A stretch of 64,000 nt of DNA. It comes from Vulcanimicrobiota bacterium. GTDB lineage: Bacteria; Vulcanimicrobiota; Xenobia; Xenobiales; JADMJV01. Shown piece by piece: positions 43,068 to 50,709 of the stretch; the first letter of the stretch is position 1; every line of letters begins with the position of its first letter. A program made the position numbers and the translations under genes. Under the pieces are notes generated by a model, which saw only the letters and a list, made by a program, of their open reading frames with translations, did not search any database and was not told the origin of the DNA. The stretch is from NCBI GenBank assembly GCA_017307785.1, contig JAFKGI010000014.1, positions 62,001-126,000 on the forward strand. Reading direction: 5' to 3'.

Positions 43068-44240
43068 TCAGATCAGAGGCCGTCCTAGAATCGGTTCGCC
43101 CACGTCGAAAGCGGCCGCCACGGTGGCGCCCAAATCGGCGAAGGTGGGGCGGATTCTAAAGTCCTGACCCCCTTCCAGGCTGGGACTGTAAAGCAGCAGG
43201 GGAGCATACTCTCGGGCGTGGTCGGTGCTGGGAGTGGTCGGGTCATTGCCGTGGTCGGCCGTGATCAGCAGCAGATCGGTCGGCTTCATGACGCCCATCA
43301 ACTCGCCTACGAATCCGTCGAATTGCTCCAGGCAGGCGGCGAATCCAGGCGGGTCGTTGCGGTGACCGTAGAGCATGTCGAAGTCTTCGAAGTTGACGAA
43401 GAAGAAGCCGCTGTCGTGCTCGCTGGCCAGGCGCATGGTGGCCTGATGATGTTCCGGATTGCTCTGGGTGCGCTCCGCGTAAACGAAGCCGCGGCCGCCG
43501 AAGACCTCGGGAATGACGCCCACGCCAGCGGTAAAGACTCCGGCCGTGTAAAGCGAGTCGATGACGTTGGCCGGGGGAGTGATGGGAAAGTCCTTGCGTC
43601 GTTCGGTGCGCCGGAAGTCTTGAGCGGTCTTGCCTTCGAAGGGACGCGCGATAACCCGTTGGATGCCGTGGGGTGGCTGCAGCAACTCGCGGGCTTTGCG
43701 GCAGATGTCATAGAGTTCCTCGATGGGAATGATCCCCTCGTGACAGGCGATTTGAAAGACGCTGTCGGCACTCGTGTAGACAATAGGGGAACCGGTGGCC
43801 AGGTGCTCCTCGCCCAGTTCTTTCAGCACGGTGGTGCCGGAACTGGCCTTGTTGCCCAGAACTTTGCGTCCGATGGCCTTCTCGAAGTCGGCGATCAGGT
43901 CGGCGGGGAAGCCGTCGGGATAGGTCGGAAAGCGCTCATCCACGCTGATGCCCATCATCTCCCAATGGCCGGTAACGGTGTCCTTTCCGCCCTGACTGGT
44001 TTCTTGCAGGCGCCCGTAGCTGCCCACCGGTTTTTCCACCGGGCCGCCTCCCGCCAGGTTCAGGGCGTTGCCCAGGCCCAGGGAGCGCAGGTTGGGGATC
44101 TTCAGGCCGCCGACGGCGCGAGCCGTGTGGACCAGGGTATCGCCCAAGTTCTCTCCGAAGTCCCCATACTCGGCGGCGTCCGGGGCCGCCCCCGCGCCAC
44201 AACCATCCATGACCAAAAGGAATACACGTTGAAATCTCAT
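43068..44240 (-). CDS. deoB: Phosphopentomutase
   Basis: 390 residues, standard DeoB length. Alkaline-phosphatase superfamily metal sites are visible: LLVMDGCGAGAAPDA at the start, GKDTVTGHWE, YTSADSVFQIACHE and ITADHGNDPTTPSTDHARE. The enzyme interconverts ribose-1- and ribose-5-phosphate (and the deoxy forms) in nucleoside salvage, using Mn. ATG 44240 is the only start that keeps the metal motif. No deoA/C/D neighbours are in the window. Confidence 0.96.
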   Translation of the reverse strand: MRFQRVFLLVMDGCGAGAAPDAAEYGDFGENLGDTLVHTARAVGGLKIPNLRSLGLGNALNLAGGGPVEKPVGSYGRLQETSQGGKDTVTGHWEMMGISVDERFPTYPDGFPADLIADFEKAIGRKVLGNKASSGTTVLKELGEEHLATGSPIVYTSADSVFQIACHEGIIPIEELYDICRKARELLQPPHGIQRVIARPFEGKTAQDFRRTERRKDFPITPPANVIDSLYTAGVFTAGVGVIPEVFGGRGFVYAERTQSNPEHHQATMRLASEHDSGFFFVNFEDFDMLYGHRNDPPGFAACLEQFDGFVGELMGVMKPTDLLLITADHGNDPTTPSTDHAREYAPLLLYSPSLEGGQDFRIRPTFADLGATVAAAFDVGEPILGRPLI

Positions 44241-44281
44241 TCCGGACGGTTTGCGACAAGTTTGCCTGACCCTCCCTGATG

Positions 44282-44357
44282 GAGAGGCGCAGCCCTCACC
44301 AAGATCAAAGCGAGCGGGGGGGTTTGGGGGGAGGCGCAGCCCCCACCAAGATCAAAG
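44282..44357 (+). repeat. Direct repeat with paired hairpins upstream of the rlmK-like gene
   Basis: Two 29-base copies (44282-44310 and 44329-44357), 47 bases apart, share GGCGCAGCCC and CACCAAGATCAAAG. Each forms a small hairpin with a bulged A: GAG(A)GGC-GCA-GCCCTC in copy 1 and GGG(A)GGC-GCA-GCCCCC in copy 2, so the one base pair that differs is compensated. Copy 2 ends 8 bases before ATG 44366 and supplies its AAAGG. Confidence 0.6.
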
Positions 44358-44365
44358 GATTCGTC

Positions 44366-45235
44366 ATGGGAATGCTGGCCGACCGCATCACGAAAAACGC
44401 CCGTCATCTGCGCAAATGGGGCAAGCGCCAGGGTTTCACTTGCCTGCGCCTCTACGACCACGATATTCCCGAGTTTCCCCTCAGTCTGGACGATTATGCG
44501 GGACGCTTCCTGGTGACCCTTTCTCAGGGGGCCCAGTTCGATGCCGGTCTGCTCGAGGGGCTGGAGTATCAGGAGCTGGTGATCAAGACGCGAGGCGAGC
44601 GTGGCGGAGACGTGGACCCCGCGCGCAGTTTTCTGGTTCAAGAAGGCCCGATGCAGTTTGAAGTCAATCTTCACGGCCACCAGGATACGGGTCTCTTCCT
44701 CGACCATCGATTGACCCGCGAATGGGTGCGCTCGCTGGCCCAGGGCGCCGAAGTCCTGAACCTTTTCTGTTACACCGGGAGCTTTTCGGTGGCGGCCGCC
44801 CTGGGCGGGGCGCGCCGCGTCACCAGTCTGGACATGTCCCACACTTACCTGGATTGGGCCGGGCGTAATTTTCTACACAACGGACTTTCGATGCACCCGC
44901 ATCTGTTTGTGCAAGACGACATTTTGCAGTGGCTGCCGCAGGCGCTGGATGCCGAGCAGAAGTATGACCTCATCGTCTGCGATCCGCCAACTTTCAGCAA
45001 TTCCAAGCGCATGAAGCAGACTTTCGACCTGCAGAAGCTGCATGGCTCGATGCTGCGCGGCCTGCAGGGACTGGTGCGACCCGGCGGCCGCCTGATTTTC
45101 TCCTGTAACGACCGCGGCTTTCGCCTGGATGAAGGCCTGGCTTTCGAGGAGATTACGGGCCGGACTCGTTCCGAGGATTTTCGCCGTCGTAGTGGTCATC
45201 GTTGCTGGCTCTGGAACAAAGCGGGCACTCGATAA
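44366..45235 (+). CDS. 23S rRNA methyltransferase, RlmK-like
   Basis: 289 residues resembling the C-terminal (RlmK) half of RlmL: NARHLRKWGKRQGFTCLRLY, FEVNLHGHQDTGLFLDHRLT, LNLFCYTGSFSVAAALGGA, SLDMSHTYLDWAGRNF and the catalytic-loop text CDPPTFSNSKRM. That half makes m7G in 23S rRNA; here it stands alone without the RlmL domain. ATG 44366 has AAAGGA 7 bases upstream; the open frame upstream to 44279 consists of the direct repeats. The 3' end overlaps the convergent gene by 83 bases. Confidence 0.85.
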   Translation: MGMLADRITKNARHLRKWGKRQGFTCLRLYDHDIPEFPLSLDDYAGRFLVTLSQGAQFDAGLLEGLEYQELVIKTRGERGGDVDPARSFLVQEGPMQFEVNLHGHQDTGLFLDHRLTREWVRSLAQGAEVLNLFCYTGSFSVAAALGGARRVTSLDMSHTYLDWAGRNFLHNGLSMHPHLFVQDDILQWLPQALDAEQKYDLIVCDPPTFSNSKRMKQTFDLQKLHGSMLRGLQGLVRPGGRLIFSCNDRGFRLDEGLAFEEITGRTRSEDFRRRSGHRCWLWNKAGTR

Positions 45236-45668
45236 CCCCGGGCCAATCCAGCACCTCCCAGGCGGCCGTTTCCACGTCCCAGCTGAAGGACCATTCGCAA
45301 CTGGAGCAGTGCCAAGTGATACGGCTGCGGCCGGCCTGACGGGTCACCCGCAGGCTTTCGGCCGGCCGATCGGGGGGAGCCCAGGCTTCCCCGCTGCGTT
45401 GCGCCACCCACCACCAGTGATCCCACTCGGCGGCCAATTCCCTCAGCTCAGCCAGACCCTGATCCAGTTGAGGCAAGGAGGCCGTCAGCGCAAAGTCCCG
45501 CAATCGCTCCAGGCATTGTCGGGCGCGCGCCTCCAAAGGGCGCCCGGCCAGGTCACGGAGGCAAAACTCCCAGGCGACGGCCCACTCCACGGCGCTGATT
45601 TCTTGGGCCAGTAGAGCTTCCGTGTCGGTCAGAAAGAGCCCTAAGGCGTGTTCGGGGAGGTTGGGCAC
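45153..45668 (-). CDS. Zinc-ribbon protein of unknown function
   Basis: 171 residues from GTG 45668, with GAGGG 5 bases upstream. The first 90 residues are Leu/Glu/Ala-rich and helical; near the C-terminus HCSSCEWSF and ECPLCSRA form a CxxC...CxxC pair typical of a zinc ribbon. No family is recognised. The final 27 codons overlap the rlmK-like gene on the other strand, so its true end could be debated, though no earlier stop exists in frame. Confidence 0.6.
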   Translation of the reverse strand: MPNLPEHALGLFLTDTEALLAQEISAVEWAVAWEFCLRDLAGRPLEARARQCLERLRDFALTASLPQLDQGLAELRELAAEWDHWWWVAQRSGEAWAPPDRPAESLRVTRQAGRSRITWHCSSCEWSFSWDVETAAWEVLDWPGVIECPLCSRASNDDHYDGENPRNESGP

Positions 45669-45695
45669 AGGCCCTCAACATCTCACCCTATCGGG

Positions 45696-46469
45696 CTAGA
45701 GGACGGAACTACCGCCGCCGGAAGCCGGGGGTGGGGGAGGAGCGCCGGGGAGATTGATGGCCAGCGAGCGAGCTTCGCCGTCTCCCTGATAGACATCCGA
45801 GTCGGTGAGCGGCACGGTGCCCATGGAGGTCTTTTGCTGGATGTCGCTTTTTTCGCGGGCCAGCAGCAGTTTTTCGAAATCTTCGAGTTCTTGTTCGATC
45901 TGCGGCGGCAGATTGACGAATTCCACGCCAATCATGTAGCGCTTTCGTTCGACCTGCTGGCACCAGCAGACTTTCCCCTGACAGAGGACGCGCGGCATGT
46001 TGCCGCCCTCCAACTCGATGTTCAGCGCCAGAACCTTGCCGATGGCAATCTCGCCTTCGGTTTGAATCTGCAGCCCCAGAGCGTTGTAGTCGACCGAGAG
46101 AGCTTTGAAGCCAGGCAAGTCCTTGCTGAGCAGGCGCAGGCTGAGGCGGTGGCGAGGGCGGCGACGAGCGCCCGCGTCCCCTTTGGCGGTAACGGCAGCC
46201 TTGTCCATGACCTGGCGAATTTGCGCGAGCTGGTTGGAGCCGGTCGGAACGTCCGAAACGGCAATGCGCATCTTCTCACCGGGGATCGGTCGTTGAGAGG
46301 TGACGACCACGGGCAACTGCAAAGTCTGGGAACCGTTTTCGGTCGGGACTTCCACGCGCACGCGCACGGTCTGGCCGCTTTTATAAGCCTTTTTGCACTT
46401 GAAAGTAAGTCGGCGATCGACCAGGCTTACAAATTCAACCACTTCGGGCGGGAACAAGAAATCAAACAA
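45696..46469 (-). CDS. PilZ domain protein (YcgR-like)
   Basis: 257 residues from TTG 46469, with GAGGAG 8 bases upstream. An N-terminal YcgR-like beta domain (about 1-95, EVVEFVSLVDRRLTFKCKKA) precedes a PilZ domain with RRRPRHR (RxxxR) at about 104 and VDYNALG where DxSxxG is expected (Ser replaced by Asn). The c-di-GMP site is thus near-complete. A proline/glycine-rich tail ends the protein. Possibly a c-di-GMP receptor acting on motility or secretion; no such genes are adjacent. Confidence 0.8.
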   Translation of the reverse strand: MFDFLFPPEVVEFVSLVDRRLTFKCKKAYKSGQTVRVRVEVPTENGSQTLQLPVVVTSQRPIPGEKMRIAVSDVPTGSNQLAQIRQVMDKAAVTAKGDAGARRRPRHRLSLRLLSKDLPGFKALSVDYNALGLQIQTEGEIAIGKVLALNIELEGGNMPRVLCQGKVCWCQQVERKRYMIGVEFVNLPPQIEQELEDFEKLLLAREKSDIQQKTSMGTVPLTDSDVYQGDGEARSLAINLPGAPPPPPASGGGSSVL

Positions 46470-46598
46470 CGGCCTGTCTCCTCTTTGGATTCTCGGGATG
46501 TTCGAATAGCTATCAATTGTTCCTCTTGAAGATGCTGCTTTAGTTTGCCGTAAACGGCGGCGGGGGGGAGGCGGGCCCGAGAGGAGAAGTCCTTTCAG

Positions 46599-47912
46599 GT
46601 GAACTCGGAATTGAGACTTTTGCTTGAAGCCCTGCCTCGCGATACGCGTCCGGCGGTGGAGAATCTGTGGAATCAGATGCCCGCCGACGTGCGCCGGGAG
46701 GCCGAATTGACGATGGGCAGCTTCGTGAAGCTGCTCAAGCAGAACCCCGCCAGCGCAGGAGACCTGTTGAAAATGCTGCAACGGACCGCCGCGCCCATGC
46801 TGCAGCAGGCCAGCAGCGTGGCCATCGTCGGTCCGGTCAACGTGGGCAAATCGACCCTTTACAATGCCCTGGTCAGCCGGCAGAAGGACAAGGCTCAGGC
46901 CAGTCCAGTGCCCGGCACGACCAAGGTGGCCCAGCGAGCTGACGTCGGGCTGTTTGAACTGGTGGACACGCCGGGAGCCGACCACGGGGGAGAAAGCGGC
47001 GGGAAAGAAGCCGACGTCGCCTTCCAGGCGGCCGAAGACGCGGAGTTCCTGCTCATTGTCTTTGACGCCACCGGCAGCGTCACCAGCAGCGATCGCGCAC
47101 TCTATCGCAAGATTTTGGCCCTGGGCAAACCGCATCTGGTGGTTCTCAATAAAATCGACCTGATTCCGGCCGCCCAGCGGAAGATGGTGCGCGAATCGGC
47201 GGCTCGGATTCTCGATATCTCTCTGGAATCGGTTTTGCCCATCAGCGCCCAGACTTCTTCCGGAGTCGATCAGCTGGTGCTGGAAATCACCGCCGCCGAA
47301 CCCAAATTGCTGATCAAGGTGGCGGAAACGCTGCCTTCTTTGCGCCGCAAGCTGGCCTGGCAGGCGATTCGCAGAACGGCCATGCTGTCGGCGCTGGTCG
47401 GCCTCAGTCCGCTCCCTTTGATGGACGTGATTCCGCTCACGCTGCTGCAGGGCAATCTGGTGCTGACCCTGTCCCAGATTTACGGTAACAAGCTCTCGGC
47501 TAAAAGCATGCTCGAGCTTGCTTCCACCTTTGGTGCCGGTTGGTTAGCTCGTCTTCTCTTTCAGGAGCTGACCAAGCTGGCCGGCGTTCCTGGTTGGGTG
47601 TTGTCGGCCTCGGTCGCCGCCTCGGCCACCCTGACCATCGGCTTCACGGCCCTCAACTGGTTCGAAACCGGCGTGATGCCCGACAAGAAAGAAATGGAGA
47701 AACAGGCCCAGGGCCTACAGCAGCGCATCAAAGACGGGCTGGTCAATCTGGGCAAGTCTCGGCCCAGTAAGAAACGGGTCACCGAAGAGCTGGAAAAGTT
47801 GCTTCCTACCGAGCCACCCGAAGCAGCGAGCGGAGATCTTCAGGACGCAGGCCTGCAAAACTCTCCACCACCCGATCGGCAAGTAGATCCTCCGCCGGAC
47901 GAGACGACGTAA
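46599..47912 (+). CDS. Membrane-associated GTPase with DUF697-like region
   Basis: 437 residues from GTG 46599. The G domain has G1 GPVNVGKST (78-86), G3 DTPGAD, G4 NKID and SAQTSSG as G5, in the Era/dynamin-like class. The helical N-terminus (1-70) and the hydrophobic region at about 250-360 (LVGLSPLPLMDVIPLTLLQG, then IYGNKLS) match DUF697-type GTPases that sit on the membrane. The tail is charged and disordered. The role is unknown; stress or membrane remodelling has been suggested for relatives. Its 3' end overlaps the HAD gene. Confidence 0.88.
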   Translation: MNSELRLLLEALPRDTRPAVENLWNQMPADVRREAELTMGSFVKLLKQNPASAGDLLKMLQRTAAPMLQQASSVAIVGPVNVGKSTLYNALVSRQKDKAQASPVPGTTKVAQRADVGLFELVDTPGADHGGESGGKEADVAFQAAEDAEFLLIVFDATGSVTSSDRALYRKILALGKPHLVVLNKIDLIPAAQRKMVRESAARILDISLESVLPISAQTSSGVDQLVLEITAAEPKLLIKVAETLPSLRRKLAWQAIRRTAMLSALVGLSPLPLMDVIPLTLLQGNLVLTLSQIYGNKLSAKSMLELASTFGAGWLARLLFQELTKLAGVPGWVLSASVAASATLTIGFTALNWFETGVMPDKKEMEKQAQGLQQRIKDGLVNLGKSRPSKKRVTEELEKLLPTEPPEAASGDLQDAGLQNSPPPDRQVDPPPDETT

Positions 47913-48471
47913 TTCCAAGCACGGCCATGCCGGCGCGGCGAGCCGCTTCCACGCCCTGAGGCGCATCTTCCAGCACCACGCAGCGCTCCGGTTCCCGACC
48001 CAGGCGCCGGGCCGCTACCAAAAAGACCTCCGGGTCGGGCTTGCCGTGGCGTACGTCCTCACCGGTGGACAGGGCGGTGAAGAAATGCTCGATGCCCAAC
48101 TGGCGCAGGACCAACTGGATGTTGGGGAGAGGTCCGGAACTGCCCACCGCCATGGTCACTCCTTCTCCGTGCAGCGCGGCCAAAAGGTCCAGCACTCCCG
48201 GGATGGGCCGCATCAGGTCCGGCACAAGCTCCCGGTAGGTGGTTTCTTTCCAGTCGGCCAGTCGGTCGATTTCACTCTGCGCGACGTCCTGCTCCATCCA
48301 CATCGGGACGATCTGTTGGTTGTGCATTCCGAAGGTGAGATTGAAAAGCTCTCGGGTAAACGGCTTGCCTTCTCGCATGCCCAGGCGGTGCCAGGACTGA
48401 AAGTGGGCCTCGCTGGAGTCGACCAGCACGCCGTCCATATCAAAGATCGCGCTCCAGTCACTCACTGACAT
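47806..48471 (-). CDS. HAD-family phosphatase (beta-phosphoglucomutase-like)
   Basis: 221 residues. HAD motifs: AIFDMDGVLVDSSEAHF (I, with both Asp), VGSSG (II), GKPDPEVFLVAARRLG (III) and VLEDAPQGVEAARRAG (IV). The cap is of the helical subclass 1 type seen in beta-phosphoglucomutase and small sugar-phosphate phosphatases. The substrate cannot be fixed. ATG 48471 overlaps the end of the upstream CARDB gene by 14 bases and has GAGG upstream. The last 107 bases overlap the GTPase gene. Confidence 0.92.
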   Translation of the reverse strand: MSVSDWSAIFDMDGVLVDSSEAHFQSWHRLGMREGKPFTRELFNLTFGMHNQQIVPMWMEQDVAQSEIDRLADWKETTYRELVPDLMRPIPGVLDLLAALHGEGVTMAVGSSGPLPNIQLVLRQLGIEHFFTALSTGEDVRHGKPDPEVFLVAARRLGREPERCVVLEDAPQGVEAARRAGMAVLGITSSRPAEDLLADRVVESFAGLRPEDLRSLLRVAR

Positions 48472-49765
48472 TGTCCACCTCTACTTGATACGTGTTGCGA
48501 ATATCAGCCGACTGGTCCGCCTTGGCGCCCTGTGCCGTCACCTCGATGCGCAGTTCATGCTTGCCCGGTTTGTCGGCCGACCAGCGCAAATCCAGAGCGG
48601 CTTCCCCACCCGGTTGCAGAGGCTGATCCAGGCGGGCGCTCCAGACTTTGCTGCCGTCCGCCCAGAGCACCGCTCGCACCGAATCGCACGGCAGGGTGCC
48701 GAGGTTCCGGAAAGTGGTGTTGATAATCCATTCTTTCTCCAGGCGACTCCGTTTCGGGACATTGGCCTGGAAGGCGCCGAATTTGTAGCCCGGGCGTCCG
48801 GCGACCTCGATGGTTTTAGCCGGACTGGTGACGCCCTGGCAGGAGACGGACAGGCGATGCTGGCCGGCCTCGGTGGGAACCCAGGTCATGGTCAACTCGG
48901 TCTCGCCACCGGGAGGCAAGGACTGGAAGAACTTTTTCTCGCCTTCTACTTTGTCGTCCACTTTGAGCACGACCGGCAGCTTCAGCAGTTCGACATCTCC
49001 CGTGTTGGTCAGCGCGAACATGACTCGCACCGGACTGCCCACCACCGCGTTTTCCGGTTCGATGGAGACCCCGCGGGCGGTCAGATCGGACTTGCTGGCA
49101 CTTCCCTGCCACTCCAGCTGATACTGGTTGTTGCTGGTGTCCGCGTCTTCCAATTCTCCGGTCGGATCAATCCAGCAGCTCAGCTTATGCTTGCCGCCCT
49201 CCAGAGGGCGCTTGTCCTGGTAGATGAACTGATAGCTGTCGCCGGGTTGCACCGACTCCAGCGCCTTTTTTTGGGCGATGGCCTTGCCGTCCCAAAACAG
49301 CTGGTAGGGGACAGCGGGGGCGGGGGCGGCACCTTTGTTGACGACCGTAACCGTCCAGCGCAAGCCTTCGCTATTTTTTTCCACCGAGATGTCGGCCGGA
49401 CTCAGATCCGGCACGCGGTAGGGCTGGAGTTGCATGGTCAAGACTTGCTCCGGAGCGCGCTTCTGGATTTCGGCCGCCAGGTCGGGCGGAAGCGAGCATG
49501 TGCCTTCCAGCAGTACTTCGCCTTGAGCCGGCAAATCAGCGGCCGAGAATACCTGACCAATTTTTTTGCCCTGCAGATAGATGGAGCAGAGCACTCCGCG
49601 ACTGATTTCTTTGGAACGATTGACGGCCCGCAAGGAGTAACCGATCTGTCCCCCTGGCTTGAGCTCCCCGCTCCAATGGGGGGAAGCTGCATCCAGTCGA
49701 GGGCGGGCGCCGGCCGCGCTCGAGAGAAGAGCCAGGCCGAGAAGAGTCGTCATAGTCTTTCGCAT
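48458..49765 (-). CDS. Secreted CARDB-repeat protein
   Basis: 435 residues. Signal peptide (MRKTMTTLLGLALLSSAAGA), then four CARDB-like adhesion modules: VNRSKEISRGVLCSIYLQGK, VVNKGAAPAPAVPYQLFWDG, LTNTGDVELLKLPVVLKVDD and FRNLGTLPCDSVRAVLWADG, each followed by a Gly-x-His-x-Leu strand (GGKHKLSCWIDP, GQHRLSVSC, GKHELRIEV). Such proteins are exported and act in adhesion or as scaffold. Ribosome binding site weak. Divergent from the small gene at 49903. Confidence 0.82.
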   Translation of the reverse strand: MRKTMTTLLGLALLSSAAGARPRLDAASPHWSGELKPGGQIGYSLRAVNRSKEISRGVLCSIYLQGKKIGQVFSAADLPAQGEVLLEGTCSLPPDLAAEIQKRAPEQVLTMQLQPYRVPDLSPADISVEKNSEGLRWTVTVVNKGAAPAPAVPYQLFWDGKAIAQKKALESVQPGDSYQFIYQDKRPLEGGKHKLSCWIDPTGELEDADTSNNQYQLEWQGSASKSDLTARGVSIEPENAVVGSPVRVMFALTNTGDVELLKLPVVLKVDDKVEGEKKFFQSLPPGGETELTMTWVPTEAGQHRLSVSCQGVTSPAKTIEVAGRPGYKFGAFQANVPKRSRLEKEWIINTTFRNLGTLPCDSVRAVLWADGSKVWSARLDQPLQPGGEAALDLRWSADKPGKHELRIEVTAQGAKADQSADIRNTYQVEVDNVSE

Positions 49766-49902
49766 GGCCGCCGGTTCGCTTCTTAAGCGCCCGACCCTTG
49801 CACTGGCACAACGATCCTAAGTCCAATCAACGAACTATGTCATGATCCATCGTGTGAAATGGAATACAGTCAATCCAATTTCTGTCTGTTATTCTACTTA
49901 GT

Positions 49903-50124
49903 ATGGATACCGAAGCCACCGGCGTGCTGACAGCACCCATCAGTCGTGACCCCGGCCGAGCTCACTGGATTTTTTGGGAACTTGGTCTTCTTGCCACCCT
50001 GGGCGCAATCGTTGTGACCCCAGCCGAAACCAACCAGCAGGCCGTATGGGCTGTTCTATCCCTGTTGTTCCTCATGGGCCTTTCCAATCAAGGGAACGAG
50101 AAAACTCAGTTCCCCGCGGATTAG
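49903..50124 (+). CDS. Small membrane protein, hypothetical
   Basis: 73 residues with two hydrophobic segments (WIFWELGLLATLGAIVV and AVWAVLSLLFLMGL). No family is recognised. No ribosome binding site is visible before ATG 49903, but a good terminator follows 25 bases after the stop, which supports a transcript. About 130 bases of comparatively AT-rich sequence upstream could hold divergent promoters; I see no clear -35/-10 pair. Confidence 0.5.
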   Translation: MDTEATGVLTAPISRDPGRAHWIFWELGLLATLGAIVVTPAETNQQAVWAVLSLLFLMGLSNQGNEKTQFPAD

Positions 50125-50148
50125 GGTCCGCCAACCCCAAATAAAAAA

Positions 50149-50174
50149 GGGCGACGCGCTCGCGCGCATCGCCC
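50149..50174. terminator. Bidirectional intrinsic terminator
   Basis: GGGCGA-C-GCGC pairs with GCGC-A-TCGCCC (one C/A mismatch) around a TCGC loop, with AAAAAA before it and TTTTT after it. It ends the small membrane protein gene and the leftward zinc-ribbon gene. Confidence 0.88.
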
Positions 50175-50190
50175 TTTTTCTTTTTCTGGC

Positions 50191-50706
50191 TTACTCGGAC
50201 TCGGGCTCGGGTTCGGCGAAGACCTGTTCCAGGTCCACGCCTTTCTCGACCGCCACGGCAGCCAGCGTTTGCGTGAGCATGGACATGCCTTCGCTACCCA
50301 GCTGAACCTGGGTTTGAGCTTCGTTGAGCTGGCTCCAGGTTTCTTCGCTCCAGTTGCCGGCCGGATCGAGCTGATCGACCAGGCCTTTGAGATTCTCGAA
50401 GGCTTCCCGAATCGGCATCATAAATCCGCCGAGAGTGCCTTGCTGAACGTCGTCCCACTCCAGGGTCATCAGACCCTGGCCGCACTCGTCCATAAAGTGG
50501 ACCAGCGTTTCCAGGGCCCCGCTGGCCCGCTCCAGCCGCTTTTCGGCTTCGTCGGTCGAAACGGTTCCTTCGCGCAGGGCTACGTCGAGGACCTTGAGTT
50601 GGGGTAGATAGCCGCGGCCATCCGCTACATAACCGACGTAGGAGCCGCAGTCCTCGCAAGAAGGACCGAGGCTCTGCTCGTCGTGACCACAGTGAAGACA
50701 GAGCAC
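50191..50706 (-). CDS. Zinc-ribbon protein with helical body, unknown
   Basis: 171 residues from GTG 50706. The N-terminus is a zinc ribbon (CLHCGHDEQSLGPSCEDCG); the remainder is acidic and helical, probably coiled. The start lies three bases after the stop of the upstream glycine-rich gene, so they form an operon. The family is not recognised. A partner or chaperone of the glycine-rich protein is a guess based only on position. Confidence 0.65.
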   Translation of the reverse strand: MLCLHCGHDEQSLGPSCEDCGSYVGYVADGRGYLPQLKVLDVALREGTVSTDEAEKRLERASGALETLVHFMDECGQGLMTLEWDDVQQGTLGGFMMPIREAFENLKGLVDQLDPAGNWSEETWSQLNEAQTQVQLGSEGMSMLTQTLAAVAVEKGVDLEQVFAEPEPESE

Positions 50707-50709
50707 GAT

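Noticed and set aside
44279..44365. Upstream extension of the rlmK-like protein
   Set aside because: It consists of the direct repeats; family similarity starts at ATG 44366, which has AAAGGA at good spacing.
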